Numbered from the stretch's first letter, positions 1-8,242 are shown. The stretch is 37,322 nt of DNA from CAZGOM01 sp964542875 (GCA_964542875.1 CAZIWA010000051.1:1-37322); one strand, 5' to 3'. Notes: generated by a model not told the origin, from the sequence alone. Made by a program: numbers and translations.

Positions 1-203
1 AATTCATGGTGGCGAATCAACTGGGAGAGCTGCAGACCATTGCGCATCAATTATCGGGGTCTGCGGGCAGCTATGGCTTTCCTTCCATCACCCTGGCGGC
101 ACAGAAACTGGAGGGATTGGTGCATGATCGGGCTCCGCGGCCTGAGATTACCGAAGCCGCAAACGGCCTGATTGAACTTTGCTCCCGGGCCACCCATAAA
201 TAA
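1..203 (+). CDS. Hpt-domain (histidine phosphotransfer) protein, 3' fragment
   Basis: The reading frame is open to the left edge, so the true start lies outside the window and only the C-terminal part is seen. The visible residues contain the Hpt signature helix AHQLSGSAGSYGF, whose histidine is the phospho-accepting residue in this family, followed by a second helix rich in Ala and Leu. Hpt domains relay phosphate between hybrid sensor kinases and response regulators. It could be a stand-alone Hpt protein or the tail of a longer sensor kinase; the window cannot tell. The internal ATG at 6 would cut the domain's first helix, so it is an unlikely start. Confidence 0.75.
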   Translation, partial: FMVANQLGELQTIAHQLSGSAGSYGFPSITLAAQKLEGLVHDRAPRPEITEAANGLIELCSRATHK

Positions 204-258
204 TCCCAGGGTTCTCCCCACTAGTACGGCCCGGCGCAATAGTGCATACTGTCTAGTC

Positions 259-750
259 ATGAAGTGTCCTTATTGCAGTGCTGATGATGATCGGGTGCTC
301 GACTCCCGTGCGACCGACGCAGGCAAGGCGATCCGCCGACGGCGGGAATGCTTGTCATGCAAAAAACGCTTCACGACTTATGAGCATGTTGAAGCGAATG
401 TTCGGCTGGCCGTGATCAAAAAAGATGGCACGCGGGTGCCTTACGACCGGGACAAGATGCTCAAGGGCCTTCAGATGGCCTGCTACAAACGGCCGGTGAC
501 GGCTGAGGCGATGCAGCAGTTGATTGATGAGGTGGAAGAGGACCTGTTCCGCAGGTTTGACCGGGAACTGGAATCCGTGGAGATCGGCAAGCTGATCGCC
601 GAGCGGCTTAAGGCGCTGGACCAGGTGGCATACGTGCGGTTTGCCAGCGTTTATAAGCACTTTCGCGACTTGGATGACCTTCTGGAAGAAGTGCGGGATG
701 TGCTTCAGAACACCGATCAGGACCGGCCCGAGCAGGGGCGGCTGTTCTGA
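259..750 (+). CDS. nrdR: NrdR transcriptional repressor of ribonucleotide reductase genes
   Basis: 163 residues, the usual NrdR length. The N-terminal zinc ribbon has Cys3-Cys6 (MKCPYC) and Cys31-Cys34 (ECLSC), followed by RFTTYE, and residues of about 46-136 form the ATP-cone domain that senses ATP/dATP. I chose the ATG at 259 because the family begins exactly MKCPYC; the frame is open upstream to 172 but that part is not conserved-looking. NrdR binds NrdR boxes upstream of nrd operons, none of which is in this window. The short C-terminal tail (DQDRPEQGRLF) is typical. The dihydrouridine synthase follows 39 nt downstream, so co-transcription is possible. Confidence 0.96.
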   Translation: MKCPYCSADDDRVLDSRATDAGKAIRRRRECLSCKKRFTTYEHVEANVRLAVIKKDGTRVPYDRDKMLKGLQMACYKRPVTAEAMQQLIDEVEEDLFRRFDRELESVEIGKLIAERLKALDQVAYVRFASVYKHFRDLDDLLEEVRDVLQNTDQDRPEQGRLF

Positions 751-789
751 TGCGTGACCCGGCAGGCCCGGGCGTCATACAATATCCCA

Positions 790-1869
790 ATGCTCAAGAT
801 CGGCTCCATCGCGCTCGACGCCCCGTTTTATCAAGCTGGCCTTGCCGGATATTCCGATACCGCCATGCGGCTTGTCGCACGCAAGCACGGCGCGCCGTAT
901 GCCGTGACTGAGGCAATGCTGGATCAGTTTTTGATCAACGGCGGCAGGGGGCTTGCCCATGCGGAGCTTCACCCTGATGACCATCCCATCGCCGGGCAAC
1001 TCATGGGCTCTCATCCTGAAGAGATCGCCCAAGGTTGCAAAATCCTGGTGAAGCTGGGGTATGACGTCATTGATATCAACCTTGCGTGCCCGGTGAAGAA
1101 AGTGCGCAAGAAGGCCCGGGGCGGGCACCTGCTGCAAGCGCCGGATGAAGCCGTGGACATTTTGAAAGCTGTTCGCCAGGCCATGCCCGAAACCGTCCCG
1201 CTGACTGTGAAATTGCGACGCGGCACCGACGACTCGCCTGAAGCCGAGCGCAATTTCTTCATCATCTTCGAAGCCATGCTCGCGCTTGGCTACGCCGGCA
1301 CCACAGTGCACGGCCGGACGGTGGAGCAAAAGTACATCGGCCCTTCGCGCTGGGGCTTTCTTAAAAACCTGACCAGGCGCTACAAGGCCGAAATGGATCG
1401 AGGCTTTGTGATCATGGGGTCCGGTGATATCTGGACTGCGGGCGATGTGTTCCGGATGATCAATGAAACCGGAGTACAGGGCGTGAGTGTTGCCCGCGGA
1501 TGCATCGGCAACCCATGGATTTTCCGGCAGGCACGGGCGCTGCTGGCGGGTGACGAGGTGGCGGGCAACCAAGGGCCCACCATTGCCCAGCAGCGTGTGG
1601 TGCTGCTGGAGCACTTTGATCTTTCCGCAGGGCTTCACGGTGAGTTTGGCGCGAGCATGATGATGCGCAAGTTCGGCATCCGGTTTTCCCGGCATCACCC
1701 GATTGCGGATGAGGTGTCCAAGGCGTTTATTCAGGTGAAGTCCGTTGCAGATTGGCGTGCAGCGGTCGATAAGTACTACACGCCTGAGTATGAGGGCATG
1801 GCCCCGCAGCCTCGGGAGCCGGAACCGCAGGGCGTGGTGGATGACTCGCAGGAATCCTGCAATATGTGA
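790..1869 (+). CDS. dusB: tRNA-dihydrouridine synthase (Dus/DusB-like)
   Basis: 359 residues. This FMN-dependent TIM-barrel enzyme reduces specific uridines in tRNA D-loops. Seen: N-terminal MLKIGSIAL typical of DusB, the catalytic-Cys motif INLACPVKKV (Cys100), the KLRRG strand, HGRTVEQKY, and the phosphate-binding ARGCIGNPWIF near residue 240. The first loop reads AGLAGYSDTAMR rather than the usual APMAGVTD..FR, a modest divergence. The ATG at 790 fits the family start; a GTG at 754 would add 12 residues without family support. The C-terminus carries a Pro/Glu-rich tail. The assignment to Dus is firm; the B subtype rests on the N-terminus only. Confidence 0.9.
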   Translation: MLKIGSIALDAPFYQAGLAGYSDTAMRLVARKHGAPYAVTEAMLDQFLINGGRGLAHAELHPDDHPIAGQLMGSHPEEIAQGCKILVKLGYDVIDINLACPVKKVRKKARGGHLLQAPDEAVDILKAVRQAMPETVPLTVKLRRGTDDSPEAERNFFIIFEAMLALGYAGTTVHGRTVEQKYIGPSRWGFLKNLTRRYKAEMDRGFVIMGSGDIWTAGDVFRMINETGVQGVSVARGCIGNPWIFRQARALLAGDEVAGNQGPTIAQQRVVLLEHFDLSAGLHGEFGASMMMRKFGIRFSRHHPIADEVSKAFIQVKSVADWRAAVDKYYTPEYEGMAPQPREPEPQGVVDDSQESCNM

Positions 1870-1873
1870 GCAT

Positions 1874-1910
1874 GAAAAAGGACGGTTTCGCTTTCGCAAA
1901 CCCGTCCTTG
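1874..1910 (-). terminator. rho-independent terminator of the bufferin-type operon
   Basis: Arms AAGGACGG (1879-1886) and CCGTCCTT (1902-1909) pair and extend with TTT/AAA around one bulged base. Read on the minus strand the stem runs straight into a T tract (complement of A at 1875-1879). It lies 23 nt past the DoxX stop and just after the convergent dus gene, so it should end the minus-strand operon. Confidence 0.7.
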
Positions 1911-1932
1911 GCCAGGCGCCCGCGCTCCTGAT

Positions 1933-2445
1933 TTATTTGGCGTCGGCAGCGGTTTTCACGCGTTCGCCGTCCGGCGATGAGGCAGGTTTTTTGCCTTTGA
2001 ACCACTTGATGAACGCGTCAAGGCTGAGTGCGCCAGGGCCAAAAGCGAAGACGAACAGGCACACCAGCAAAAACGGGATAGGGGCCTGGCCGGCGAATTC
2101 ATTGATGTCTTTGAATATGTTCAGCGTGGCTTCCCTGTGAGCGGTGGCCAGCGCCACGATCATGGTGATGGCCAGGGGAATGCTTATCAGGCGGCTGCAG
2201 AGGCCGATGGCCAGGAGGATGCCGCCTACCATTTCCGTCGAGCCTGCCATAACGGCGTTTACCTGGGGCATGGGGATGTTGAGGTCCCGGAAGAATTCGG
2301 TGGTTTTTTCCAGGTTCTGAAGCTTGCCCAGCCCGGAGTTGAAGAACGCAATGCCGATCACCAGGCGTGCCAGGAGCAGGATCACCGGGGCGCTCCACTT
2401 GCCGAGTTTTTCCAAAAGGCGTTGGGCCTTCATAACATATTTCAT
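1933..2445 (-). CDS. DoxX family membrane protein (HvfD-like, bufferin operon)
   Basis: 170 residues with four hydrophobic segments (about 20-40, 65-90, 92-108, 118-140), the DoxX four-helix layout, and the DoxX-like stretch LLLARLVIGIAFFNSGLGKL near the N-terminus. The ATG at 2445 has a good GGAGAG ribosome site. It starts 42 nt after the bufC stop and is the last gene of the four-gene set. DoxX proteins are recurrent fourth members (HvfD) of copper-responsive MNIO/RiPP operons such as the Haemophilus hvf locus (family knowledge), so a role in handling the peptide or membrane redox chemistry is inferred. The C-terminus is a charged, Lys-rich tail, probably cytoplasmic. Confidence 0.85.
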   Translation of the reverse strand: MKYVMKAQRLLEKLGKWSAPVILLLARLVIGIAFFNSGLGKLQNLEKTTEFFRDLNIPMPQVNAVMAGSTEMVGGILLAIGLCSRLISIPLAITMIVALATAHREATLNIFKDINEFAGQAPIPFLLVCLFVFAFGPGALSLDAFIKWFKGKKPASSPDGERVKTAADAK

Positions 2446-2487
2446 CGTTCTCTCCGAGGTTTGGATCGTGGTTGCAGTCTATTACGT

Positions 2488-3375
2488 TTATCGGCCACCC
2501 AGGTGCAGCCAGCCCAGACGGACCCATAATTCAAAAATTTCCTGCACGGCAGCGGCCCATTGAAAGTCATCGACGCCGGCGGCTCTTTGCCCTGCTTTAA
2601 GGGCTTTTTCCAGCGGGATGCGGCTATGAAGGGCTTTAAGGACGGTGTATGCGCCAAGGTCAAGCCGCCGGTAGTAGAGCGTTTCCAACTGACGATGCAC
2701 CATCAGGTAGAGGTGTTTTTTTCTGGGAAGAGGAACACGTGCGGAGGATTGATCCTCATCCGTCAGCGCGTTTTGCTTGAGCGCGATGGTGAAGTCGTCA
2801 AGCGCGTAGTCCATCTCCAGCAGGGTGATGTTGGGCTGCAGATGGAGGCGAAGTTTCCGGAGGTTTTTCCCGGCGAGATCCTGAGGGGTGAAGCCGGGGT
2901 GGGTGAGACCGTCAAATGCCTCGATCTGCGCCCATTCAAATGTCGCCATCTGCACCGCCATAAGTGCGCGAGCGGGGCTAAGGCCATTTCTCCAGGCTTT
3001 TTCACGCACCAGGTAGCCGGGGAGCTTTTTGCCGAGGTTTCGAAGCGTGAAGCTTTGGGAAGGGTTCTGAGTGACGTAGTGGGTGATTGTCTTATAGAAG
3101 CGGTTTTTACCCAGGATTCGCCTTACTCCGGGGAAGTCTTCGGAAAGGGAATCCCAGATTCGGAACCAATATTGGCGGTTGTATATCTCCAGACGTTCGT
3201 CGCTCTTTAGCCTGGTGTTGGGTTTGACGATGGTCTGCGCGATGGCCGATGTGGGCTGGCCGTCGTCCCACCGGGGGTTCATCCGGTCGCTGCCGGTCAG
3301 AGGGCGCATGACGGCTTTGGCGAATCTTGCCTGGATTTGCGTAAGGCCCAGCTTGGTTTTAGGTGCGGTGGTCAC
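2488..3375 (-). CDS. bufC: BufC/HvfC partner protein of the MNIO enzyme (DUF2063 family)
   Basis: 295 residues. The N-terminal half has the DUF2063 pattern: an LTQIQARFAKAVM helix, then RLEIYNRQYWFRIWDSLSEDFPGVRRILG and the Y.TQNPSQSFTLRNLGKKLP segment. DUF2063 proteins act as recognition and binding partners of MNIO (DUF692) enzymes during RiPP maturation (family knowledge). The start is a GTG at 3375, 3 nt after the bufB stop; a GGAGGG site lies inside the end of bufB, so translation is probably coupled. The C-terminal half (about 150-295) is less conserved-looking and ends in a Trp-rich stretch; it may carry the leader-binding domain. Confidence 0.88.
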   Translation of the reverse strand: MTTAPKTKLGLTQIQARFAKAVMRPLTGSDRMNPRWDDGQPTSAIAQTIVKPNTRLKSDERLEIYNRQYWFRIWDSLSEDFPGVRRILGKNRFYKTITHYVTQNPSQSFTLRNLGKKLPGYLVREKAWRNGLSPARALMAVQMATFEWAQIEAFDGLTHPGFTPQDLAGKNLRKLRLHLQPNITLLEMDYALDDFTIALKQNALTDEDQSSARVPLPRKKHLYLMVHRQLETLYYRRLDLGAYTVLKALHSRIPLEKALKAGQRAAGVDDFQWAAAVQEIFELWVRLGWLHLGGR

Positions 3376-3378
3376 GAG

Positions 3379-4242
3379 TCAGGCCCTCCGGGACTTGAAG
3401 GGTTTGGGCTCGGCTCGTTTCATGAAGGCGGCCGCCTTCATCGCTTCGGCATGCACTTCATTGAAGGTGGGGATGTGTGCGTCCCACTCCAGAAGGGTGG
3501 AAGTTTCGCCGCATTTTTTGATTGCTTGCGCGTAGAGGTTCCAGACGGGGTCCAGCACGGGGTGATCGTGGGTGTCGAGCCGATACTTTTTAAATTCCGA
3601 GTGGCCGGCAATATGGATTTGCCCCACGCGCTGGGAAGGGATGAAGTTGAGGTAGGTCGTTGGGTCGAAATCGTGGTTCTGGCTTGAGACGAAGATGTTG
3701 TTCACGTCCAGGAGGACGCCGCAATCGGCGAGCTCCACGACTTCGGTCAGGAATTCCCACTCGGTCATTTCGGAGTGGTGGAATTCCGCATAGCTGCTGA
3801 CGTTTTCAACGATGACGGGGACTTCCAGATAATCGCGCACTTCTTTGATGCGGGTCGCGGTTCGCTTAACGGCTTCTTTGGTGTAGGGCAGGGGAAGCAG
3901 GTCGTGAGTGTAAGTTCCGTCGATGCTGCCCCAGCAGAGGTGGTCGGAGATGAAAGGCGTTTTGGTCCGTTTGACCAGTGCCTTGAGCCTTTTGAGGTGG
4001 TCTTTATTCAATTTGCCGGGTGACCCGAAGTAGAGGGATACGCCGTGCTGCACCACCTGGTAATGCTCGAGGATCTGATCCAGCACGCGAAGCGGCCGAC
4101 CGGAGTCCACCATGTAGTTTTCAGAAATGATTTCGAACCAATCCACACCGGGGCGTTTGTCGAGGATGTGGTCGTAGTGAGGAATCCTCAGTCCGACGCC
4201 GATTCCCAGGTTTGTCCATCCATTGTGTTTGTTGGCTGCCAT
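3379..4242 (-). CDS. bufB: BufB/HvfB MNIO-family RiPP-modifying enzyme (DUF692)
   Basis: 287 residues, normal for the multinuclear non-heme iron-dependent oxidative (MNIO, DUF692) family. It starts LGIGVGLRIPHYDHIL and then shows the family's metal-site strands in order: FEIISENY, PFISDHLCW, VIVENVSSY, LLDVNNIFVS, QIHIAGHSE and LLEWDAHIPTF. The His, Glu, Asp and Asn in these motifs are the expected iron ligands. MNIO enzymes oxidise cysteines of precursor peptides (thiooxazoles in bufferins, oxazolone-thioamides in HvfA and methanobactin). It lies between the Cys-rich precursor and bufC, which fixes its likely substrate. The ribosome site is weak, which with the upstream attenuator would keep enzyme below precursor level. 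Confidence 0.93.
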   Translation of the reverse strand: MAANKHNGWTNLGIGVGLRIPHYDHILDKRPGVDWFEIISENYMVDSGRPLRVLDQILEHYQVVQHGVSLYFGSPGKLNKDHLKRLKALVKRTKTPFISDHLCWGSIDGTYTHDLLPLPYTKEAVKRTATRIKEVRDYLEVPVIVENVSSYAEFHHSEMTEWEFLTEVVELADCGVLLDVNNIFVSSQNHDFDPTTYLNFIPSQRVGQIHIAGHSEFKKYRLDTHDHPVLDPVWNLYAQAIKKCGETSTLLEWDAHIPTFNEVHAEAMKAAAFMKRAEPKPFKSRRA

Positions 4243-4297
4243 GGGAGCTACATCTTCTCATGCGTAGACGGTTGATGGGCACAGATGAATCGAGAAT

Positions 4298-4345
4298 AAA
4301 AAAGGGTTGGCGGGGAATCCGAATTTGTCCAGCCCCCGCCAACCC
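4298..4345 (-). terminator. attenuator/terminator hairpin between bufA and bufB
   Basis: A perfect 12-bp GC-rich inverted repeat, GGGTTGGCGGGG (4304-4315) and CCCCGCCAACCC (4334-4345), encloses an 18-nt loop. On the minus strand it is followed at once by six T (complement of 4298-4303). It begins 20 nt after the bufA stop and ends 56 nt before the bufB start, so partial read-through would give much precursor and little enzyme. Confidence 0.85.
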
Positions 4346-4364
4346 ATTTGGTTCAGGCGGTCAA

Positions 4365-4724
4365 TTACTTGGTTTCGGGGGTCTTTTCTTTTTCAGCGGA
4401 CTTGTCGGTGCTCTTGCAGCCACCCTTGCCCTTGCAGGAGTTCTTGCCTTTGCAGCCGTTGTCGCTGGACTTGCAGCCACCCTTGCCTTTGCAGTCATTC
4501 TTGCCCTTACAGGAGGACTTGTCCTTCTTGCCGCCGCAGCCGTCCTTGCCGGAGCAGCCGGCCTTCTCGCCGAGGTTCACCTTGCTGGCGGTTTTGCCGG
4601 CGATGGTGGCCTTGCCGGAGGTGGAGCCGGTGTCAGAGGCGAACGCCGAGGGGGCCGTTGCACCGGTCATGAGGCCAGCGACAGCAGCGGCGAGAATCAT
4701 CGAAGTGGTCTTGGTCGTGTTCAT
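4365..4724 (-). CDS. bufA: Cys-rich bufferin/HvfA-type RiPP precursor, secreted
   Basis: 119 residues. A signal peptide (hydrophobic 8-22, AFA cleavage motif at 27-29) is followed by a Gly/Ser/Lys linker and a Cys-rich core. Eight cysteines at 57, 63, 72, 78, 84, 91, 97 and 103 are the only ones. The core is a near-exact tandem repeat of CKGKN-D/S-CKGKGGCKS, giving two triads with cysteines exactly six residues apart, plus a degenerate leading pair. The ATG at 4724 has an AGGAAAG ribosome site and starts the signal peptide; an upstream in-frame ATG at 4778 would put 18 extra residues before it. Such peptides, modified by MNIO enzymes, chelate copper in the periplasm (family knowledge). The copper ligand here is inferred. 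Confidence 0.88.
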   Translation of the reverse strand: MNTTKTTSMILAAAVAGLMTGATAPSAFASDTGSTSGKATIAGKTASKVNLGEKAGCSGKDGCGGKKDKSSCKGKNDCKGKGGCKSSDNGCKGKNSCKGKGGCKSTDKSAEKEKTPETK

Positions 4725-5111
4725 GGTCTTTCCTATGGATGAGGTTTCAAACTTGAAGGTTAAGAAACAAAGATTCATTGTGGGGATACATCAGACATGT
4801 ACGGGGAACGTTTTTTTTCGCAGCCTCCTTTGTCAAGGGTTTTAATCCGTCCTTCAGGCTTTGTTGCCTGCTATGCCCTGTTGGTCGGGCTGGATTGTGA
4901 GTCCTTACACGCGTGAGATTTTTTTTGAAATAAAAAGGAGAGGACTTTAGCGGCAGGGTTGGGGCTGCCCGTGGATTTGGGGTTGGAAGCAAGGAACCTG
5001 CTGACCTTATTGTTCTACCGAATCTGAGCCAAAAGAAAAGGCCAATCTCCGTTACGCTACTCGCACTGACGTCCGACGTACAATGAGGTTTTTCCCTATG
5101 GAAGCTGGCTG
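4725..5111. promoter_or_regulatory. divergent intergenic region between bufA and the GT-C gene
   Basis: 387 nt with no convincing gene. On the bufA side there is a dyad TTCAA-AC-TTGAA (4746-4757) about 22 nt before the bufA start, and a minus-strand TTGACA (4831-4836) with no good -10 at 17 nt. A CAGGC/GCCTG hairpin lies at 4855-4870 and a CACGCGTG palindrome at 4909-4916. On the plus strand TACAAT (5079-5084) could be a -10 for the GT-C gene. Copper-type operons of this kind are often ECF-sigma controlled, but I could not recognise an ECF promoter. Confidence 0.35.
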
Positions 5112-6986
5112 ATGCTGTTTGTGCTTGGGATTTTGCTTGGACATTTCCTGCCGGGAGCTATGGTTTCCCGGCTGATTTTGCGTCGTGTCGATCTCCCGTT
5201 GTCGTTCATCGTGTCGAGTCTTTCGATTGCGCTGGTGCTTTCGCTGTTGAACATTTTCAAGTTAAGCGCCACGTTATCGGGTGTTGCCTGTGCGCTGGCG
5301 GGAATCGCCTGCGCAGCCTGGGCAGGGGCGTGGGCACTATCGCGGCTGTCCTTGTCGATGAGATCGAGCATGGATTGGCGGCGCCTTCGGCTCCGGCGGC
5401 TTGGCAGGGTGGTGCGGGGTAGTCCGCTGGCTGCGGCGTGCGCGCTGGGTGTCGTGGCCATTATTCTGGTGTTTGTATTCAAGTCGTATCGTGCGCCGCT
5501 GCCCGGGTACGACATGCCCATCCGGTGGGAATACATTGCCAGCCGGGCTTTTGAGCAAGGGAACTTCCACTTTTACCCGCCGGTGTCGCGTGAACACTTT
5601 TATCTCTACTGCTTTCCCGATGCGATGGGCCTCATGGTGCCGGGGGGGTATTGGTGGGCGTATGTTCTTGCCGGGCGGTCGGATGTTTCGCTGGGCATCC
5701 CGGTGGTGGTTTTTGAGCTGTTGATGATCCTGATCGCGGGGTGGCAGTTTTCCCGGGCGCTGGGGGCTGGGGCCGTCACTTCCTGCCTGGCGGTGTTCCT
5801 GCTGGCTGCGACAGGCGTGGTGACCACCAACGTGCTGATCGGGCAGGAAACAGGGTTTCTGGTGCTGTGCGCGCTGGTGATTCTCACCCTGTTGTTCCGG
5901 ATCAAGGCAGGGCGCCAGAGCGCAATGGCCGGGTGCATCATGATCGGGCTTGCCGCTGCTGCTGCTGCGCTTACGCGTGAGTACGGACTTGCCTACCTGT
6001 TTGTCGGCGTGCTGGGCGCAACATGGGCCGGGGCTTCCAAATCGGCCCGGCTGGCCATGGCGGCGGCCTGTCTGGCGTGCGCGGGGCCGTGGCTTTTTTA
6101 CGTCTGGCTTTTGACCGGCAACCCTTTTTACACGCTGGGCTTCCTGGGGCTGCTTCCCAAGCAGCCAGCCCTGTTTGTCGCGGGCATGGAGGGGTATGTC
6201 CGGTTCGTGTGGGAGAACCTGGCGACGCGCCTTTTAAATCAGACGGCGTGGGTGTGTCTGTTTCAATCGCTGCCTGCCTTGGCGGGGGCCTTTGTGCTCT
6301 GGCGGGTTAAACGCGCGCGGGTGGTCTCCGGCGGCTTTGTGGCGTTGATAGCCGGGCTGTGCGTCTGGGGTTATTTCGCCAGCATGGGTGATACGTACTA
6401 TTCCTTCCGGGTGATTGCCCCGGCAGCGGCTGTTTTAGCTCTTATTTGCGCCATCGGCATTTCCCGGCAGATGCGCCGGAAATGGTGGATGGTTTCCCTC
6501 GTGGCCATTCTCTGCGTTCATGCGCTGCTGAGCGTGGCCATCCGGTTTGATTATCCGTTCAGGTCGCTCTCGGTTTGGCCGGGACAGCTTGCGGAAACCT
6601 CCCGAGGAGATCGGGTCAATATGGAGCAGGCGCTGGTCCGGAGCTTCGTCGAAAACAACATCGACCGGTTCAAGTCACGCACGATCCTCACCTCCGACGC
6701 TTATGTACATCGCGCCCTGGCGGGGCTGCCGGTGAAGGTACTGCCGCTTTGGAGCCCCGGGATGGAATTTCTGGTCAGCTCCGAGGTTGATCCCCTCGAG
6801 GTTCAGCGGATGCTGAAAGAGGATGCCTGTGGGGACTACCTGCTTGTGAACCAGACGTGGTATGCGGACATGTTTATTTTGGTCAATTCGCCCTGGTTCA
6901 AGGCGCGAAACGGCATGCTCTACCCCAGGGTGCAGGTGAGCCCGGACATTGAAGTGATGGCGATTCCCACGGTGGAGAAGCGTTAA
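5112..6986 (+). CDS. polytopic GT-C-like membrane protein, paralog 1
   Basis: 624 residues with about 11-12 hydrophobic helices and a soluble C-terminal domain (about 490-624). After the second or third helix an extracytoplasmic loop carries PGYDMPIRWEYIA and a Phe/Tyr-rich stretch, as in the first loop of GT-C glycosyltransferases that use lipid-linked sugars. Later landmarks are ALTREYGLAY (about 289) and GDTYYSFRV (about 431). The same landmarks in the same order occur in the gene at 8339-10228, so the two are paralogs about 1.4 kb apart. Substrate unknown. The tail YPRVQVSPDIEVM is also shared in form. No ribosome site is obvious before the ATG at 5112. Ends 6 nt from the convergent trpB. 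Confidence 0.75.
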   Translation: MLFVLGILLGHFLPGAMVSRLILRRVDLPLSFIVSSLSIALVLSLLNIFKLSATLSGVACALAGIACAAWAGAWALSRLSLSMRSSMDWRRLRLRRLGRVVRGSPLAAACALGVVAIILVFVFKSYRAPLPGYDMPIRWEYIASRAFEQGNFHFYPPVSREHFYLYCFPDAMGLMVPGGYWWAYVLAGRSDVSLGIPVVVFELLMILIAGWQFSRALGAGAVTSCLAVFLLAATGVVTTNVLIGQETGFLVLCALVILTLLFRIKAGRQSAMAGCIMIGLAAAAAALTREYGLAYLFVGVLGATWAGASKSARLAMAAACLACAGPWLFYVWLLTGNPFYTLGFLGLLPKQPALFVAGMEGYVRFVWENLATRLLNQTAWVCLFQSLPALAGAFVLWRVKRARVVSGGFVALIAGLCVWGYFASMGDTYYSFRVIAPAAAVLALICAIGISRQMRRKWWMVSLVAILCVHALLSVAIRFDYPFRSLSVWPGQLAETSRGDRVNMEQALVRSFVENNIDRFKSRTILTSDAYVHRALAGLPVKVLPLWSPGMEFLVSSEVDPLEVQRMLKEDACGDYLLVNQTWYADMFILVNSPWFKARNGMLYPRVQVSPDIEVMAIPTVEKR

Positions 6987-6992
6987 GGGAAA

Positions 6993-8219
6993 TCAGGCTT
7001 TTGATTGGCCCTTGCGGGCTTCCAGCAAGCGGATGGCCTCATCGAGGTCTTTGTCGCCGCGGCCTGAGAGATTGATCACCAGGATCTCTTGCGGCTTCAT
7101 CTTCCTGGCCAGGTTCATTGCATAGGCAATGGCGTGGCTGGATTCCAGCGCGGGAATGATGCCCTCATTGCGGGTAAGGGTGACAAACGCATCGAGCGCT
7201 TCATCGTCGGTGATGGAAGCGTAGGTGACGCGCTTGGCATCGTGCCAGTACGCATGTTCAGGGCCGATGCCCGGGTAGTCCAGGCCTGCGGAGATGGAAT
7301 GCACCACGGCGGTCTGGCCGTCGGGGTCTTGAAGCACATAGCTGAGTGAGCCATGGAGCACGCCGGGCTTGCCGAAGGTGATGGATGCGGCGTGTTCGCC
7401 GTCCTTGCTGGAGCGTCCGCCGGCTTCGACGCCAAAGAGCTTGACCTGGGTGTCTTCCACAAAGGGGTAGAAGATGCCGGCTGCGTTGGAGCCGCCGCCG
7501 ACGCAGGCGACGACGGCGTCGGGCAGACGGCCGAATTTGGCGAGGGATTGCTCACGCGTTTCCTTGCCGATGATGGATTGGAAGTCGCGCACCATCATGG
7601 GGAAGGGGTGGGGACCTACGACGGAGCCGATGATGTAGTGGGTGTGGTCGCTGGTTTCCATCCAGTCGCGCATGGCGGCGTTGGTGGCGTCCTTAAGCGT
7701 CTTGGAACCAGACTCGACGGGGACCACGCGCGTGCCAAGGGTCTGCATGCGCAGGACGTTTGGCCGTTGGCGGCGGATGTCTTCAGATCCCATATAGACA
7801 TCGCATTCAAGCCCGAACACCGCGGCGGCGGTGGCTGTGGCCACGCCATGCTGACCGGCGCCGGTTTCTGCGATGATCCGGCGCTTGCCCATGCGAGTGG
7901 TCAAGAGGGCCTGGCCCAGGGAGTTATTGATCTTGTGCGCGCCGGTGTGATTGAGGTCTTCGCGCTTGAGGTAGATCTGCGCGCCGCCGGCCAGCTTGGT
8001 GAGCCGCTGAGCGTGGTAAAGCGGGCTGGGCCTGCCGACGAAGTCCGTCAGCAGCCGGGTGAGTTCCTTGGCGAAAGAGGGGTCTTTTTGCGCGGAGGCG
8101 TAGGCTTCCGAAAGCCGGTTCACCGCGGCCTGGAGGGTTTCCGGGATGTACACCCCGCCAAACTTCCCAAACCGGCCAAGGGAATCAGGCACATTCACGC
8201 GCGCGTTTTCTGTGGTCAT
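6993..8219 (-). CDS. trpB: tryptophan synthase beta chain
   Basis: 408 residues, full TrpB1 length. It condenses indole (from the alpha subunit) with L-serine using PLP. The PLP lysine is Lys96 in LNHTGAHKINNS. Also seen are the N-terminal GRFGKFGGVYIPETL, the AETGAGQHG substrate loop, the CVGGGSNA phosphate loop near residue 240, and EGIIPALESSHA near the C-terminus, all TrpB hallmarks. No trpA lies next to it: trpB stands alone between two paralogous membrane-protein genes, and trpC is about 12 kb away, so the trp pathway is dispersed here. A 12-bp palindrome sits 12 nt upstream of the start (see 8231). Confidence 0.98.
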   Translation of the reverse strand: MTTENARVNVPDSLGRFGKFGGVYIPETLQAAVNRLSEAYASAQKDPSFAKELTRLLTDFVGRPSPLYHAQRLTKLAGGAQIYLKREDLNHTGAHKINNSLGQALLTTRMGKRRIIAETGAGQHGVATATAAAVFGLECDVYMGSEDIRRQRPNVLRMQTLGTRVVPVESGSKTLKDATNAAMRDWMETSDHTHYIIGSVVGPHPFPMMVRDFQSIIGKETREQSLAKFGRLPDAVVACVGGGSNAAGIFYPFVEDTQVKLFGVEAGGRSSKDGEHAASITFGKPGVLHGSLSYVLQDPDGQTAVVHSISAGLDYPGIGPEHAYWHDAKRVTYASITDDEALDAFVTLTRNEGIIPALESSHAIAYAMNLARKMKPQEILVINLSGRGDKDLDEAIRLLEARKGQSKA

Positions 8220-8230
8220 AGGTCGAACAC

Positions 8231-8242
8231 TTTAGGCCTAAA
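8231..8242. promoter_or_regulatory. perfect 12-bp palindrome upstream of trpB
   Basis: TTTAGGCCTAAA reads the same on both strands; TCGGCCTA follows at once and looks like a third, degenerate half-site. It lies in the 119-nt divergent gap between trpB and the second GT-C paralog, 12 nt from the trpB start. A regulator-binding site is possible; no known motif is recognised. Confidence 0.35.

Noticed and set aside
754..789. GTG-initiated 12-residue N-terminal extension of the Dus protein
   Set aside because: The family begins at the MLKIG segment from 790, and the extension is not conserved-looking.
4831..4836. TTGACA on the minus strand as the bufA promoter
   Set aside because: No acceptable -10 at 16-18 nt, so the promoter call is not supported.
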